From an uncultured Eubacteriales bacterium (GTDB lineage Bacteria > Bacillota > Clostridia > Peptostreptococcales > Anaerovoracaceae): DNA of 38,343 bases. Under the pieces are notes generated by a model. That model was not told where the DNA came from. It saw only the letters and a program-made list of their open reading frames with translations, and ran no database searches. The translations under genes and the position numbers were made by a program. Where the stretch lies: positions 1 through 38,343 of the forward strand of contig ONJN01000010.1 of assembly GCA_900318155.1 (NCBI GenBank), read 5' to 3'. Below, piece by piece: positions 8,069 to 16,553 of this stretch (positions within the stretch are counted from its first letter, which is position 1; each line of letters starts with the position of its first letter).

Positions 8069-9370
8069 TTACAGGGATTGCTGCTCAATCAGCCTTCGGG
8101 CGTTGAACAGTTTTTTAAATGTCAGGAAACCGAGCATTGCGGCCAGGATGCACATAATCACGGTGTAGAGAATCGCAGCGCCCAGCATGCCGTAGTTTTT
8201 AACCAGGACTCCTGAGAGGAGCATTGCTGAAAGAGCCGCTATCCCGTAGCATAAAAGGAGAAAATTCTGCTCCCGGATAATGGTTACAACCGTACTGAAA
8301 AAAGTGGCAAAGGCAAGCGCTCCGCCGCCGATCATCACGACACAGAGTTCCGTACGGCAGCCAGTGAGGTTTACACCGAAGATCCGGGCCAGAACCGGAA
8401 TGCCGATCGTATAGGCAACCAGTAGCCCCAGAAGTGTCAATCCGAGAATGACCAGCATTTGTCTTCTGATATTTTTCATAAGCTGTCTGAATTTTTCCCG
8501 GGTGCCAGACAGCCAAAGCTCCGCGTAGGATGTCAGAATCGGGTTGAAAATGAAATTTGCGATCAGCATTACCATGAAAGCTGGCATAAAGATGATATTG
8601 TAGATTGCCTGAACCTTCTCGGTCAGATAGGCATCGATCGCGTATTTCGGTGCGTTGCTTATATACATGTTGAGAAACAGACTGATAAAAATCGGAAATC
8701 CGTCAGCGGCCAGTCTTTTGAATCGCTGTATGGTAATACCCGGCCGGTACGTAGAGCAGTAGCGGCGGCCGACATTCATCGTTGTCAGGAACATAAATAT
8801 GACCGAAACCGCCAGACAGATTACGCAGGAGAGCAGCAGGCTGCGGGTCAGCACGATTCCGACGCAGAGCGCCAGCACTTCCATCACATAACGGAGGGAA
8901 GAGCATTTGGTGGCGACATCCAGGCGGTCTTTCTGCTGCATGTTGCCGTGGACAACGTCCGTGTAGGACTGGATTAGTTTGATCAGACAGATTACAAATA
9001 CAATCGCCGCTTTTTCAAAGCTGTAATGACGGAAGCCGAGTCCGTAGATGCAGTAAACAAAGGATGCTGCGATCATCGCCCCGCAGGTGATGAAACGCAT
9101 CCCCTGATACTCCGGAAAGGAATACTTTTCATGGATATCCGATGCCTGAAAGCGCCGGATCCCGTACAGCCCGACGTAGAGCATCAGGCTGGCCACCGCG
9201 AAGGCGATGCTGAAAACGCCGGCATCATAAACACCGGTCGTCCTGGTAATCACCATCAGGATGACCGGTGACTGAAGCGCTGAAAGTATCGCGTTAATCG
9301 CATTCCAAAGGTAAGCACTTCGTTTGATATCGTTTGTTTTTTCAAGTAAGTTGCCTATTCTCTCTAACAT
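8069..9370 (-). CDS. polysaccharide flippase (Wzx/MOP superfamily)
   Basis: About 433 residues with roughly twelve hydrophobic helices, short loops and a basic C-terminus. The N-terminal pattern (SAYLWNAINAILSALQSPVI, then TGVYDAGVFSIAFAVASL) is typical of Wzx-like polysaccharide transporters of the MATE/MOP superfamily. Such proteins flip undecaprenyl-linked oligosaccharides across the membrane. ATG at 9370 is preferred over a TTG at 9376; neither has a strong ribosome site. The gene lies 24 nt downstream of the C39-like peptidase gene on the same strand, so they are probably co-transcribed. The converging amino-sugar operon offers a plausible cargo, but a direct link is inference. The substrate cannot be predicted from the sequence. 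Confidence 0.85.
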   Translation of the reverse strand: MLERIGNLLEKTNDIKRSAYLWNAINAILSALQSPVILMVITRTTGVYDAGVFSIAFAVASLMLYVGLYGIRRFQASDIHEKYSFPEYQGMRFITCGAMIAASFVYCIYGLGFRHYSFEKAAIVFVICLIKLIQSYTDVVHGNMQQKDRLDVATKCSSLRYVMEVLALCVGIVLTRSLLLSCVICLAVSVIFMFLTTMNVGRRYCSTYRPGITIQRFKRLAADGFPIFISLFLNMYISNAPKYAIDAYLTEKVQAIYNIIFMPAFMVMLIANFIFNPILTSYAELWLSGTREKFRQLMKNIRRQMLVILGLTLLGLLVAYTIGIPVLARIFGVNLTGCRTELCVVMIGGGALAFATFFSTVVTIIREQNFLLLCYGIAALSAMLLSGVLVKNYGMLGAAILYTVIMCILAAMLGFLTFKKLFNARRLIEQQSL

Positions 9371-9394
9371 TATCAATCTAATACCATCAATAAA

Positions 9395-10786
9395 TCAATT
9401 TACAAGAATATAACCGATGTTCCCCTTAGGACCGCTGTAGAATACGCCGAGATTGTCAATGTCTTCGATCGAATACGTGAAGAAACTCGCGATATTCTCT
9501 ACGGTATTCACACCGCTGTTGTCTTTGGTATCAAATTTTACCAGACGGTTGTGAGAACCCCATCTCGATGCGCTTTGCTTCAGTGAATCGCCGACAATTA
9601 CCCGGCCCTTATTATCCAGGCCCAGCATGACCATGGTGTGGATTCCGCCGGAATAGTTGTTTGTGCGCGGCATCGTAAAGATTATCGGATTTCCGGCCTC
9701 GAGGTGCGTCCGGATTTCCTTTTTAATGTCGTGAGAGGAACAGTTGTATACGTATGTATTTTCTACCCCATAGTAAGTCAGAATCCGGGACATGCCTTTC
9801 AGGCCCAGCGGCATCTGCTTAGCCAGTGCCTTGCTCATATTCTTGTTTACGACAGAGCTGCCGAGTACCTTCTTCTCAACTTTTTCGATCACCATATCCG
9901 GCGTGTAGTTCTTCAGGGACGGAACGGTCGCGTTCAGAACAGCGGCCAGAGCGCAGGTGGAACACCCGTGAGCGGAAAGATAGCTCCGGTATTTCGGGTA
10001 TTTATAGTCAAGCGTCATGGAATTCTGACGGTACAGGTTATAGTTATATGTAAAACCGTCCTTGTTCGTGACCGAAACCGTTGTTGTTTCCTTGTTGGTG
10101 TTTTCCGGCGCTGCAAAGATGACCTTCGATCCGGAGAGCGAACGTTCAATATAATTCAGAGTTGTTCCGCAGTTCTTACAGGTCGCTCTTCCCCCTGAAG
10201 TACTGACCGGTGCGTGAACCGGGGTGATTGCCGGAATTTCCGGGGAAGTCTCCGCAGGAGGCTCGTTGAAACTCTGTACAGTAAGTTTTCCGGAAACCCT
10301 GTTGTTTTTTTTGACGGAAGACTTTGACTTTGAAGAAGCTTTGGCAGCCGATCCGGAAGTCTTCTTTTTGACGGCGGCAGGTCTGCGTACTTTTACTGAT
10401 CGAACCTTGCTCCATTTTCCGCTGCGTTTCCTGTGATGGATGATCTTATAAGCCTGTACTTTGACATAATAGGTTTTTCCAGCCTTCAGCCCGCTGAAAC
10501 TCTTACTTGTCACGCTGCTTTTTTTTGCATATTTTATCACCGTTTTTTTCTTTTTGAATTTCTTTGATGTGGAAATTTTAATCTTGTAGCCCCGGCAGCG
10601 GACCTTTTTCCATTTCACCGTCAGTTTATGCGGCGCGGTACTGGTAACCTTTGTGATTGTAACACGCTTGGTTTTTGCTATTTTGGCAAAGGATATACTG
10701 CCTGCTATAATAATAAAAAAAACAAGAAAAACAATGATACTGATCAACGATATGATCGTTTTTCTGTTGAATATCTTTTCTTTCAT
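9395..10786 (-). CDS. membrane-anchored C39-like cysteine peptidase with fibronectin III domain
   Basis: About 463 residues. A hydrophobic segment at 11-34 is a signal peptide or membrane anchor. Residues 40-135 form a Lys/Arg-rich fibronectin III-like domain (HKLTVKWKKVRCRGYKI, GLKAGKTYYVKVQAY). A low-complexity linker runs from 136 to 200. CKNC at 203-206 may bind zinc. The C-terminal 265-463 resembles papain-like Peptidase_C39_2: nucleophile C275 in HGCSTCALAAVL, H383 in GGIHTMVMLG and D400 in VIVGDS. The fold is used to cleave leader peptides or surface proteins; the target here is unknown. The second ATG (10786) sits 6 nt after GGGAG and is preferred to the adjacent ATG at 10789. It heads an operon with the flippase. 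Confidence 0.85.
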   Translation of the reverse strand: MKEKIFNRKTIISLISIIVFLVFFIIIAGSISFAKIAKTKRVTITKVTSTAPHKLTVKWKKVRCRGYKIKISTSKKFKKKKTVIKYAKKSSVTSKSFSGLKAGKTYYVKVQAYKIIHHRKRSGKWSKVRSVKVRRPAAVKKKTSGSAAKASSKSKSSVKKNNRVSGKLTVQSFNEPPAETSPEIPAITPVHAPVSTSGGRATCKNCGTTLNYIERSLSGSKVIFAAPENTNKETTTVSVTNKDGFTYNYNLYRQNSMTLDYKYPKYRSYLSAHGCSTCALAAVLNATVPSLKNYTPDMVIEKVEKKVLGSSVVNKNMSKALAKQMPLGLKGMSRILTYYGVENTYVYNCSSHDIKKEIRTHLEAGNPIIFTMPRTNNYSGGIHTMVMLGLDNKGRVIVGDSLKQSASRWGSHNRLVKFDTKDNSGVNTVENIASFFTYSIEDIDNLGVFYSGPKGNIGYILVN

Positions 10787-10852
10787 CATTCTCTCCCGAA
10801 AACATCCGCTAAATACCCGTTAATTGACTGTCCTCCATGTCCTTTGCAGAAG

Positions 10853-10882
10853 GATATAAAAGTATCTTACAATGAATGTAAA
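10853..10882 (-). promoter_or_regulatory. candidate promoter of the C39-flippase operon
   Basis: On the minus strand, TTTACA (10882-10877), 18 nt, then TATATC (10858-10853) lies about 65 nt before the ATG. The plus-strand palindrome TTACA-ATGAA-TGTAA (10867-10881) overlaps the -35 and could be an operator. Confidence 0.4.
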
Positions 10883-11137
10883 TACCAATCAAGGTATTTC
10901 AAAAAAGGGATCGCGAAAAAGCAGATGTTTTTCTCCGGAGCTTATTCCTGCGGCTTCCCGATCAGACTGTTCCGTTTATATGAGCGAATTGTCTGATTTT
11001 CAGCGGACAAAGGGTCTTGCGCGCGCAAAAACGTACGCGCGGCACAGTGTGAATGGAACGAATCCTCAAGCGCTTGAAATCACTGGATTGTATCTTCAAA
11101 AAAACGCAAAAAACAGACGAAATAAATTAAAAAAGTG
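10883..11137. other. intergenic region between divergent operons, no gene supported
   Basis: No convincing coding sequence is seen; the open frames here have no ribosome site and an odd composition. It holds two perfect 12-bp palindromes, TTGCGCGCGCAA (11017-11028) and TCAAGCGCTTGA (11066-11077). An A-rich tract at about 11100-11135 lies just upstream of the ribosomal operon promoter and could serve as an UP element. Confidence 0.5.
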
Positions 11138-11166
11138 TTGCATATTATTTTGTCATCATTTATACT
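11138..11166 (+). promoter_or_regulatory. main promoter of the S10-spc-alpha superoperon
   Basis: TTGCAT (11138-11143), exactly 17 nt, then TATACT (11161-11166). An A-rich tract directly upstream fits an UP element, as expected for a highly expressed ribosomal operon. Transcription should start near 11173, leaving a leader of about 270 nt. Confidence 0.8.
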
Positions 11167-11172
11167 GAAAAA

Positions 11173-11443
11173 GCTTGCATAGGCGAAGATGCAGGAAGTT
11201 GCTGAGCTATCAGGTAATTTCTGCTGAGAATTGTTCCTGCCTGACAGGGGCGAAGGAGTTCGCCGGCTTTTTCTTTGTGCTTTTTCAAAGAAAACGCACG
11301 GAGCCGTGTGCGATGCAGGCGATCGTCAATGCGAGCCGGTGCCGCAATCGCCGGCTGGGTATTGAAGCATAACGGAGGCCGAATAAGAGCTCCTTGTACG
11401 AGAATAGCGAAAACAGTACTAAATCAGGAAACAGGAGGAAATA
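11173..11443 (+). promoter_or_regulatory. structured 5' leader RNA of the ribosomal operon
   Basis: The leader can form several hairpins: GCAGGAA (11191-11197) with TTCCTGC (11234-11240); GGCGAA (11249-11254) with TTCGCC (11259-11264), followed by GGCTTTTTCTTT and so terminator-like; and CGCAC.. (from 11295) with GTGCG (to 11312). It also holds two possible tiny reading frames, at 11189-11227 (12 codons) and 11313-11372 (19 codons, GGAG 9 nt upstream). This layout suits attenuation or autogenous control by a ribosomal protein, but I do not recognise a known leader family. Confidence 0.5.
11249..11276 (+). terminator. terminator-like hairpin (attenuator candidate) in the rpsJ leader
   Basis: A 6-bp stem GGCGAA/TTCGCC with loop GGAG is followed by GGCTTTTTCTTT. 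It lies about 75 nt after the predicted transcription start and 170 nt before rpsJ, so it could abort transcription under some conditions. Confidence 0.45.
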
Positions 11444-11755
11444 ATGAGCGGATTACAGAAAATCAGAATCAGACTTAAAGCGTATGATCATGCTTTGCTG
11501 GACCAGAGCGCAGCTAAGATCGTTGAGACAGCTAAGAGAACAGGCGCTGAAGTTTCAGGCCCGATCCCGCTTCCGACGGAAAAGGAAGTCATCACGATCC
11601 TGCGTGCCGTCCATAAATATAAGGACAGCAGAGAACAGTTCGAGCAGAGAACGCACAAGAGACTGATCGACATCACCAATGCTACGACGCAGACAACAGA
11701 CGCGCTGACCAAGCTCGATCTGCCTGCCGGCGTAGACATTGAAATCAAACTGTAA
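11444..11755 (+). CDS. rpsJ: 30S ribosomal protein S10
   Basis: 103 residues, the normal S10 length, with family motifs [10 protein letters not shown] near the start, GPIPLPTEK at 40-48 and [16 protein letters not shown] at 62-77. S10 binds 16S rRNA in the 30S head and, in many bacteria, acts as NusE in transcription antitermination. It is the first gene of the superoperon; AGGAGG (11433-11438) lies 5 nt before the ATG. A 130-nt spacer separates it from rplC, much longer than the other gaps. Confidence 0.98.
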   Translation: MSGLQKIRIRLKAYDHALLDQSAAKIVETAKRTGAEVSGPIPLPTEKEVITILRAVHKYKDSREQFEQRTHKRLIDITNATTQTTDALTKLDLPAGVDIEIKL

Positions 11756-11885
11756 GGGAACTCCCTTAGTATGGACGCTCCGGCGTCCCGCTGTAAGAAG
11801 GCCCGGAAAGACCGACGGAAGGCTGGTCCGCTGCGGGCACACTTAAACCGGATGATTCCGGCGTAAGAATTGGAGGAAAACATAT
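11756..11885 (+). other. structured rpsJ-rplC intercistronic spacer
   Basis: This 130-nt spacer contains GGACGC (11773-11778) paired with GCGTCC (11783-11788) around a UCCG tetraloop. It also holds a nested pair GCCCG/CGGGC (11801-11805, 11834-11838) with an inner GACC/GGTC, and CCGG-6-CCGG near 11848-11861. It may be an RNA processing, stability or regulatory element. The hairpins are read by eye and not folded. Confidence 0.4.
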
Positions 11886-12524
11886 ATGAAGGCAATTCTC
11901 GGAAAGAAGATCGGAATGACTCAGATTTTTGAAGAATCTGGTGAGGTTATCCCGGTAACTGTTATCGAGGCAGGTCCTGAGGTCGTAACTCAGATCAAGA
12001 CGGTTGAGACAGACGGTTACAACGGAATCCAGGTCGGCTTTGAAGATCAGAAACCACAGAGAGTCAATAAGCCGATGACAGGCCACTTTGAAAAGAGCGG
12101 TTCTGCACCGAAGAAGTATCTCACTGAATTCAGAAACGATGAAGGCGAAGAGTACGAGCTCGGACAGGTGATCACTGTTGCCGATTTTGAAGAAGGTAAG
12201 AAGCTTGATATCACCGGCGTATCCAAAGGTAAAGGAACGCAGGGCAACATCAAGAGACACGGACAGCACAGAGGACCGATGACACATGGTTCCAAACATA
12301 AGAGACTGGCCGGCGGTCTGGCCGGTGCGACTTATCCGTCCAGAGTATTCCCTGGACATAAGGGACCGGGACGCATGGGTCGTGACACAGTTACGGTCCA
12401 GAACGTGAAACTGGTGAAGGTCGATGCTGACAGAAATATCATGCTTGTCAAAGGCGCTGTTCCGGGAGGCAAAGGAAGCCTGCTGAAGATCAGATACGCC
12501 GTAAAAGGTCAGGATGACGAATAG
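11886..12524 (+). CDS. rplC: 50S ribosomal protein L3
   Basis: 212 residues beginning MKAILGKKIGMTQIF, the classic L3 start. The central RVFPGHKGPGRMG stretch (about 156-168) is part of the loop that reaches toward the peptidyl-transferase centre. L3 is an early assembly protein at the 5' and 3' ends of 23S rRNA. GGAGG at 11872-11876 precedes the ATG by 9 nt. Confidence 0.98.
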   Translation: MKAILGKKIGMTQIFEESGEVIPVTVIEAGPEVVTQIKTVETDGYNGIQVGFEDQKPQRVNKPMTGHFEKSGSAPKKYLTEFRNDEGEEYELGQVITVADFEEGKKLDITGVSKGKGTQGNIKRHGQHRGPMTHGSKHKRLAGGLAGATYPSRVFPGHKGPGRMGRDTVTVQNVKLVKVDADRNIMLVKGAVPGGKGSLLKIRYAVKGQDDE

Positions 12525-12547
12525 TCTGAGGAAAGGAGGAAGCGCAG

Positions 12548-13174
12548 ATGGCAACAATTACAATGCTTAACATGGCCGGTCAGGAAGCCGGAACAATCGA
12601 GCTTAGTGACGCGGTTTTCGGTATTGAACCAAATAAAAATGCCGTTCGTGAGGTAGTAAAGAATCACCTTGCCAATAAGAGACAGGGCACTCAGTCCGCT
12701 AAGACCAGAGGCGAGGTCAGAGGCGGAGGAAGAAAGCCTTTCAGACAGAAGGGAACAGGTCGCCACAGACAGGGAAGCAGCACAGACCCGACACAGATCG
12801 GCGGCGGAATCACATTCGCGCCGAAGCCGAGAGATTACAGCTACTCAGTTCCTAAGAAGGTTAAGAGACTGGCAATGAAATCGGTTTTGTCCGCAAAAGT
12901 TCAGGATGACGAGATTATTATCCTCGACAGCCTTACATTTGATGCACCGAAGACAAAAAATATGGTTGAAACACTGAAAAACATCGGTGCGGCTAAAAAA
13001 GCTCTGATCGTTACTGCCGAGAAGGATGTAAATGTGGTCAGATCCGCGGCGAACATTCCGGGTGTAAGAACTGCAGTCGCCGGTTCGATCAGCGTTTATG
13101 ACATCATCAATCATACAAGCTTTATCGTAACTCAGGATGCAATAAAGCAGATCGAGGGGGTGTATGAAAAATGA
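12548..13174 (+). CDS. rplD: 50S ribosomal protein L4
   Basis: 208 residues. The internal extended loop (about 44-95: [21 protein letters not shown], then GTGRHRQGS) lines the nascent-chain exit tunnel. In Escherichia coli L4 also represses the S10 operon by acting on its leader; whether that holds here is not known. AGGAGG (12534-12539) precedes the ATG, and the stop overlaps the rplW start by 4 nt. Confidence 0.98.
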   Translation: MATITMLNMAGQEAGTIELSDAVFGIEPNKNAVREVVKNHLANKRQGTQSAKTRGEVRGGGRKPFRQKGTGRHRQGSSTDPTQIGGGITFAPKPRDYSYSVPKKVKRLAMKSVLSAKVQDDEIIILDSLTFDAPKTKNMVETLKNIGAAKKALIVTAEKDVNVVRSAANIPGVRTAVAGSISVYDIINHTSFIVTQDAIKQIEGVYEK

Positions 13175-13461
13175 AATCAGTATATGATATCATCATCAAG
13201 CCGGTCATAACAGAGAACAGTATGGATCTCGCGCAGGAAAAGAAATACACTTTTAAGGTTGCGAGAGATGCCAATAAAACACAGGTCAAGGATGCCGTAG
13301 AAGAAATCTTTGACGTAGATGTTGCCAAGGTCAACATCATGAATATAAAAGGAAAAGTCAAGAGACTGGGAAGATTTGTCGGAAAGACACCTGATTATAA
13401 AAAGGCGATCGTTACTCTCACAGAAGACAGTAAAGAGATCGAATTCTTCGCAAGTCTGTAA
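13171..13461 (+). CDS. rplW: 50S ribosomal protein L23
   Basis: 96 residues with the L23 start [13 protein letters not shown] and the loop motif [21 protein letters not shown] at 55-75. L23 sits at the tunnel exit and docks trigger factor and the signal recognition particle. The start overlaps rplD by ATGA, with a GGGGG-type ribosome site inside rplD, so translation is probably coupled. Confidence 0.98.
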   Translation: MKSVYDIIIKPVITENSMDLAQEKKYTFKVARDANKTQVKDAVEEIFDVDVAKVNIMNIKGKVKRLGRFVGKTPDYKKAIVTLTEDSKEIEFFASL

Positions 13462-13478
13462 TACAGGAGGCTAACTAA

Positions 13479-14312
13479 ATGGGAATCAGAAAATATAATC
13501 CGACAACCCCGGGTCTCAGAGGAATGACAGTTTCCACGTTTGAGGAAATCACTGCTAAGAAACCGGAAAAATCGCTGACACAGACACTGAAGAAGCATTC
13601 CGGAAGAAACTCGAGAGGTAAGATCACTGTCAGACACAGAGGCGGCGGCGTCAGACCTAAATACAGAATCATTGATTTTAAGAGAGATAAGGATGATGTT
13701 CCGGGCACTGTAAAGACAATTGAATATGATCCGAACAGAAGCGCAAACATCGCACTGATCGTTTATAAAGACGGTGAAAAAAGATACATCATTGCTCCGG
13801 AAGGACTGAAGGTCGGAACCGTAATCTATTCCGGTCCTGAATCGGATATCCAGGTCGGAAACGCACTTCCGCTGGCAAATATTCCGGTAGGTACTGTAAT
13901 CCATAACATCGAGATGAAGCCGGGCAAGGGCGCGCAGCTCGTAAGATCCGCAGGAAACGGCGCGCAGCTTATGGCAAAGGAAGGCAAGTATGCGCTGATC
14001 AGACTGCCGTCCGGCGAACTCAGAAATGTTCTTCAGGTTTGCAGAGCGACAATCGGGGAAGTAGGCAACGGGGATCATTCAAACATTAACATCGGTAAGG
14101 CCGGAAGAAAACGCCATATGGGATGGCGCCCTACTGTAAGAGGTTCTGTAATGAACCCTAACGATCATCCGCACGGCGGAGGAGAAGGAAGAGCTCCGGT
14201 CGGACGTAAGAGTCCGGTCACTCCATGGGGTAAGCCTGCTCTCGGATATAAGACGAGAAAGAAAAATAAGGATTCCAATAAATATATCGTAAAGAGAAGA
14301 AACGATAAGTAG
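13479..14312 (+). CDS. rplB: 50S ribosomal protein L2
   Basis: 277 residues, the full L2 length. It has [15 protein letters not shown] near 44-58 and the highly conserved C-terminal [19 protein letters not shown], including the His near the peptidyl-transferase centre. L2 is needed for subunit association and peptide-bond formation. AGGAGG (13465-13470) is 8 nt before the ATG. Confidence 0.98.
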   Translation: MGIRKYNPTTPGLRGMTVSTFEEITAKKPEKSLTQTLKKHSGRNSRGKITVRHRGGGVRPKYRIIDFKRDKDDVPGTVKTIEYDPNRSANIALIVYKDGEKRYIIAPEGLKVGTVIYSGPESDIQVGNALPLANIPVGTVIHNIEMKPGKGAQLVRSAGNGAQLMAKEGKYALIRLPSGELRNVLQVCRATIGEVGNGDHSNINIGKAGRKRHMGWRPTVRGSVMNPNDHPHGGGEGRAPVGRKSPVTPWGKPALGYKTRKKNKDSNKYIVKRRNDK

Positions 14313-14330
14313 GGAAGGAGCAAGTAAGTA

Positions 14331-14618
14331 ATGAGTAGATCAATTAAAAAAGGCCCTTTCGTAGATCCTAAATTACTGAAGGCTGTTGAAGAAATGAACG
14401 CAGCCAATGAAAAGAAAGTCGTAAGAACATGGTCAAGAGCATCCACTATTTTCCCTCAGTTCGTTGGTCATACGATCGCCGTTCATGACGGAAGAAAACA
14501 TGTGCCTGTATACGTCACGGAAGATATGGTTGGACATAAGCTGGGAGAGTTTGCGCCAACAAGAACATTCAGAGGTCACGCATCAGATAAGTCCAGCAAG
14601 GTCAAGGGTGCTAAATAG
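14331..14618 (+). CDS. rpsS: 30S ribosomal protein S19
   Basis: 95 residues starting [12 protein letters not shown], with [25 protein letters not shown] at 33-57 and [13 protein letters not shown] near 71-83. S19 forms a complex with S13 in the 30S head close to the A site. GGAAGGAG precedes the ATG. Spacing to neighbours is 18 and 15 nt. Confidence 0.98.
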   Translation: MSRSIKKGPFVDPKLLKAVEEMNAANEKKVVRTWSRASTIFPQFVGHTIAVHDGRKHVPVYVTEDMVGHKLGEFAPTRTFRGHASDKSSKVKGAK

Positions 14619-14633
14619 AAAGGGAGATGTGAA

Positions 14634-14969
14634 ATGGAAGCAAAAGCAGTTGCAAAATATGTCAGGATGTCTCCTGTTAAACTGAAGCCGGTTACCGATC
14701 TGGTAAGAGGTAAAGACCTGGCTGAGGCATTGAACATTCTCAAGTTCACACCTGGCAAGGGTTCTGAAATCGTCGAGAAAGTCGTTCAGTCAGCAGCAGC
14801 AAATGCTGAGAACAATTTCGACCTGGATCCGGATAATTTATACGTTGCAGAGATCAGCGCTAACCATGGCCCGACAATGAAGCGTTTCAGAGCGGGTGCA
14901 CAGGGTAGGGCATCAATAATACTTAAGAGATCAAGCCACGTTGCTGTTACTCTTAGAGAGAAAGAATAG
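14634..14969 (+). CDS. rplV: 50S ribosomal protein L22
   Basis: 111 residues with the L22 start AKAVAKYVRMSPVKLKPV. The C-terminal hairpin (GPTMKRFRAGAQGRASIILKR, 80-100) extends into the exit tunnel opposite L4. Changes in this hairpin give macrolide resistance in other bacteria; nothing unusual is seen here. Confidence 0.98.
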   Translation: MEAKAVAKYVRMSPVKLKPVTDLVRGKDLAEALNILKFTPGKGSEIVEKVVQSAAANAENNFDLDPDNLYVAEISANHGPTMKRFRAGAQGRASIILKRSSHVAVTLREKE

Positions 14970-14985
14970 TCAGGAGGTTCATTGA

Positions 14986-15867
14986 ATGGGTCAGAAGGTA
15001 AACCCGCATGGGTTAAGAGTAGGCGTAATCAAGGACTGGGATTCCAAATGGTATGCTGGAAAAGAAAATTTTGCTGATTATCTCGCAGAAGATTATAAGG
15101 TTAGAACCTTTATTAAGAAGAATTTATACAGTGCCGGCGTTTCTAAGATTTTGATCGAAAGACCTGCCGACAGCAGAATGAGAATTACGATTTCCACTGC
15201 AAGACCGGGCATGGTCATCGGAAGATCCGGCGCGGGAATCGAAGATCTGAAAAGACAGCTTGAAAAGCTCACGAATAAAAAAGTAAACATTTCAATCGAA
15301 GAAGTGAGAAGAGCTGAAATGGATGCTCAGCTTTCAGCGGAAAGTGTTGCGGAAGCGCTCGAACACAGAGTTTCTTTTAGAAGAGCAATGAAGCAGGCAA
15401 TCGGAAGAACCATGAAGTCCGGAGCCAAGGGAATCAAGATTCTTTGTTCGGGACGTCTGGGTGGCGCCGAGATCGCCAGAAGCGAGCAGTACAGTGAAGG
15501 CAATGTTCCTCTTCATACACTGAGAGCGGATATCGACTACGGTTTCGCTGAAGCAGATACGACATACGGAAGGATCGGTGTCAAAGTCTGGATCAATCAC
15601 GGAGAAATCCTCGACAAGGGACTGCAGAGTTCGATCAGAGAGGAAAAACGTGAAAACAGAAGAGACAGAAGAAACAGAAGAGACGGCGGCGGAAGAAGAA
15701 ATAACCGCAGAAGAAATGACCGGAACGACAGAAGAAACAGCGGACCTGTAGCTGCAAGTCCAAGAAAAAGAGCTCCGAAGCCTGAACCGAAGGCGGAAGA
15801 ACCTGCAGTAGAAGCACCGCAGGTGGATGCTCCTGAAACACAGACACCGGAAACAGAAACCGAATAA
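14986..15867 (+). CDS. rpsC: 30S ribosomal protein S3 with long C-terminal extension
   Basis: 293 residues, about 75 more than the usual 215-220. Residues 1-216 are standard S3: [24 protein letters not shown] at the start, a KH domain with [14 protein letters not shown] at 75-88, and [23 protein letters not shown] at 181-203. S3 lies at the mRNA entry channel. The tail has two parts: 222-251 is rich in Arg, Asn and Asp ([19 protein letters not shown]), and 257-293 is Pro/Glu-rich and acidic. Both parts look disordered. The tail could contact mRNA or rRNA, or protein partners; this is inference. AGGAGG precedes the ATG. Confidence 0.97.
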   Translation: MGQKVNPHGLRVGVIKDWDSKWYAGKENFADYLAEDYKVRTFIKKNLYSAGVSKILIERPADSRMRITISTARPGMVIGRSGAGIEDLKRQLEKLTNKKVNISIEEVRRAEMDAQLSAESVAEALEHRVSFRRAMKQAIGRTMKSGAKGIKILCSGRLGGAEIARSEQYSEGNVPLHTLRADIDYGFAEADTTYGRIGVKVWINHGEILDKGLQSSIREEKRENRRDRRNRRDGGGRRNNRRRNDRNDRRNSGPVAASPRKRAPKPEPKAEEPAVEAPQVDAPETQTPETETE

Positions 15868-15894
15868 GGAAGCAGTGAAAGGAGGAACCAGCCC

Positions 15895-16314
15895 ATGTTA
15901 ATGCCAAAGCGCGTTAAGCATAGAAGAATTCACAGAGGTAGAATGAAAGGCAAAGCCACCAAGGGTAATACTATTACATACGGTGACTTCGGGCTCGTTG
16001 CTGACGAATGCGGATGGATCACTTCCAACCAGATCGAGGCAGCCAGAATTGCGATGACCCGATACACCAAAAGAGGCGGCAAAGTATATATTAAAATTTT
16101 CCCGCATAAGTCAGTCACAAAGAAACCGGCTGAAGTACGTATGGGATCCGGTAAGGGTTCACCTGAGTACTGGGTAGCGGTTGTAAAGCCTGGCAGAGTA
16201 ATGTTCGAGATCGGTGGCGTAACAGAAGCGCAGGCTCGTGAGGCAATGAGACTTGCAGGACACAAGCTCCCGATCAAGACTGAATTTGTGGTTAAGAAGG
16301 ACCAGGAAAGGTAA
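15895..16314 (+). CDS. rplP: 50S ribosomal protein L16
   Basis: 139 residues starting [19 protein letters not shown], as usual for L16, with the central [28 protein letters not shown] motif. L16 helps position tRNA in the A site. The ATG at 15895 (GGAGG 9 nt upstream) is preferred to the ATG two codons later because MLMPKR is the family's common start. Confidence 0.98.
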   Translation: MLMPKRVKHRRIHRGRMKGKATKGNTITYGDFGLVADECGWITSNQIEAARIAMTRYTKRGGKVYIKIFPHKSVTKKPAEVRMGSGKGSPEYWVAVVKPGRVMFEIGGVTEAQAREAMRLAGHKLPIKTEFVVKKDQER

Positions 16315-16331
16315 AAAGGCGGTGAAGCGTA

Positions 16332-16535
16332 ATGGATTTGAATAAAATTAGAGAAATGACGGACGTCGAATTAAACCTTGAGCTGGACAAAATGAAACAG
16401 GAACTGTTCAATCTCAGATTCCAGCACGTTACCGGCCAGCTTGAAAACCCTGTAAAAATGAGGGAAGTTAAGAGAAACATCGCCAGAGTAAAGACGATTA
16501 TCAGAGAAAAAGAGCTGGAAAGCGTCCAGGCTTAA
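16332..16535 (+). CDS. rpmC: 50S ribosomal protein L29
   Basis: 67 residues forming the two-helix L29 fold: MDLNKIREMTDVELNLELDKMKQELFNLRFQ, then the conserved QLENPVKMREVKRNIARVKTI. L29 lies at the tunnel exit beside L23. GGCGGTGA is the ribosome site. It is 17 nt from rplP and 18 nt from rpsQ. Confidence 0.97.
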   Translation: MDLNKIREMTDVELNLELDKMKQELFNLRFQHVTGQLENPVKMREVKRNIARVKTIIREKELESVQA

Positions 16536-16553
16536 CCGGAAGGAGGATGAAGG

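Noticed and set aside
10872-11168. 98-codon open frame upstream of rpsJ
   Set aside because: No ribosome site, low-complexity basic composition, and it crosses the operon promoter and two palindromes.
11766-12557. 263-codon open frame on the minus strand
   Set aside because: Antisense to rplC and the rpsJ spacer, with no ribosome site and no family resemblance.
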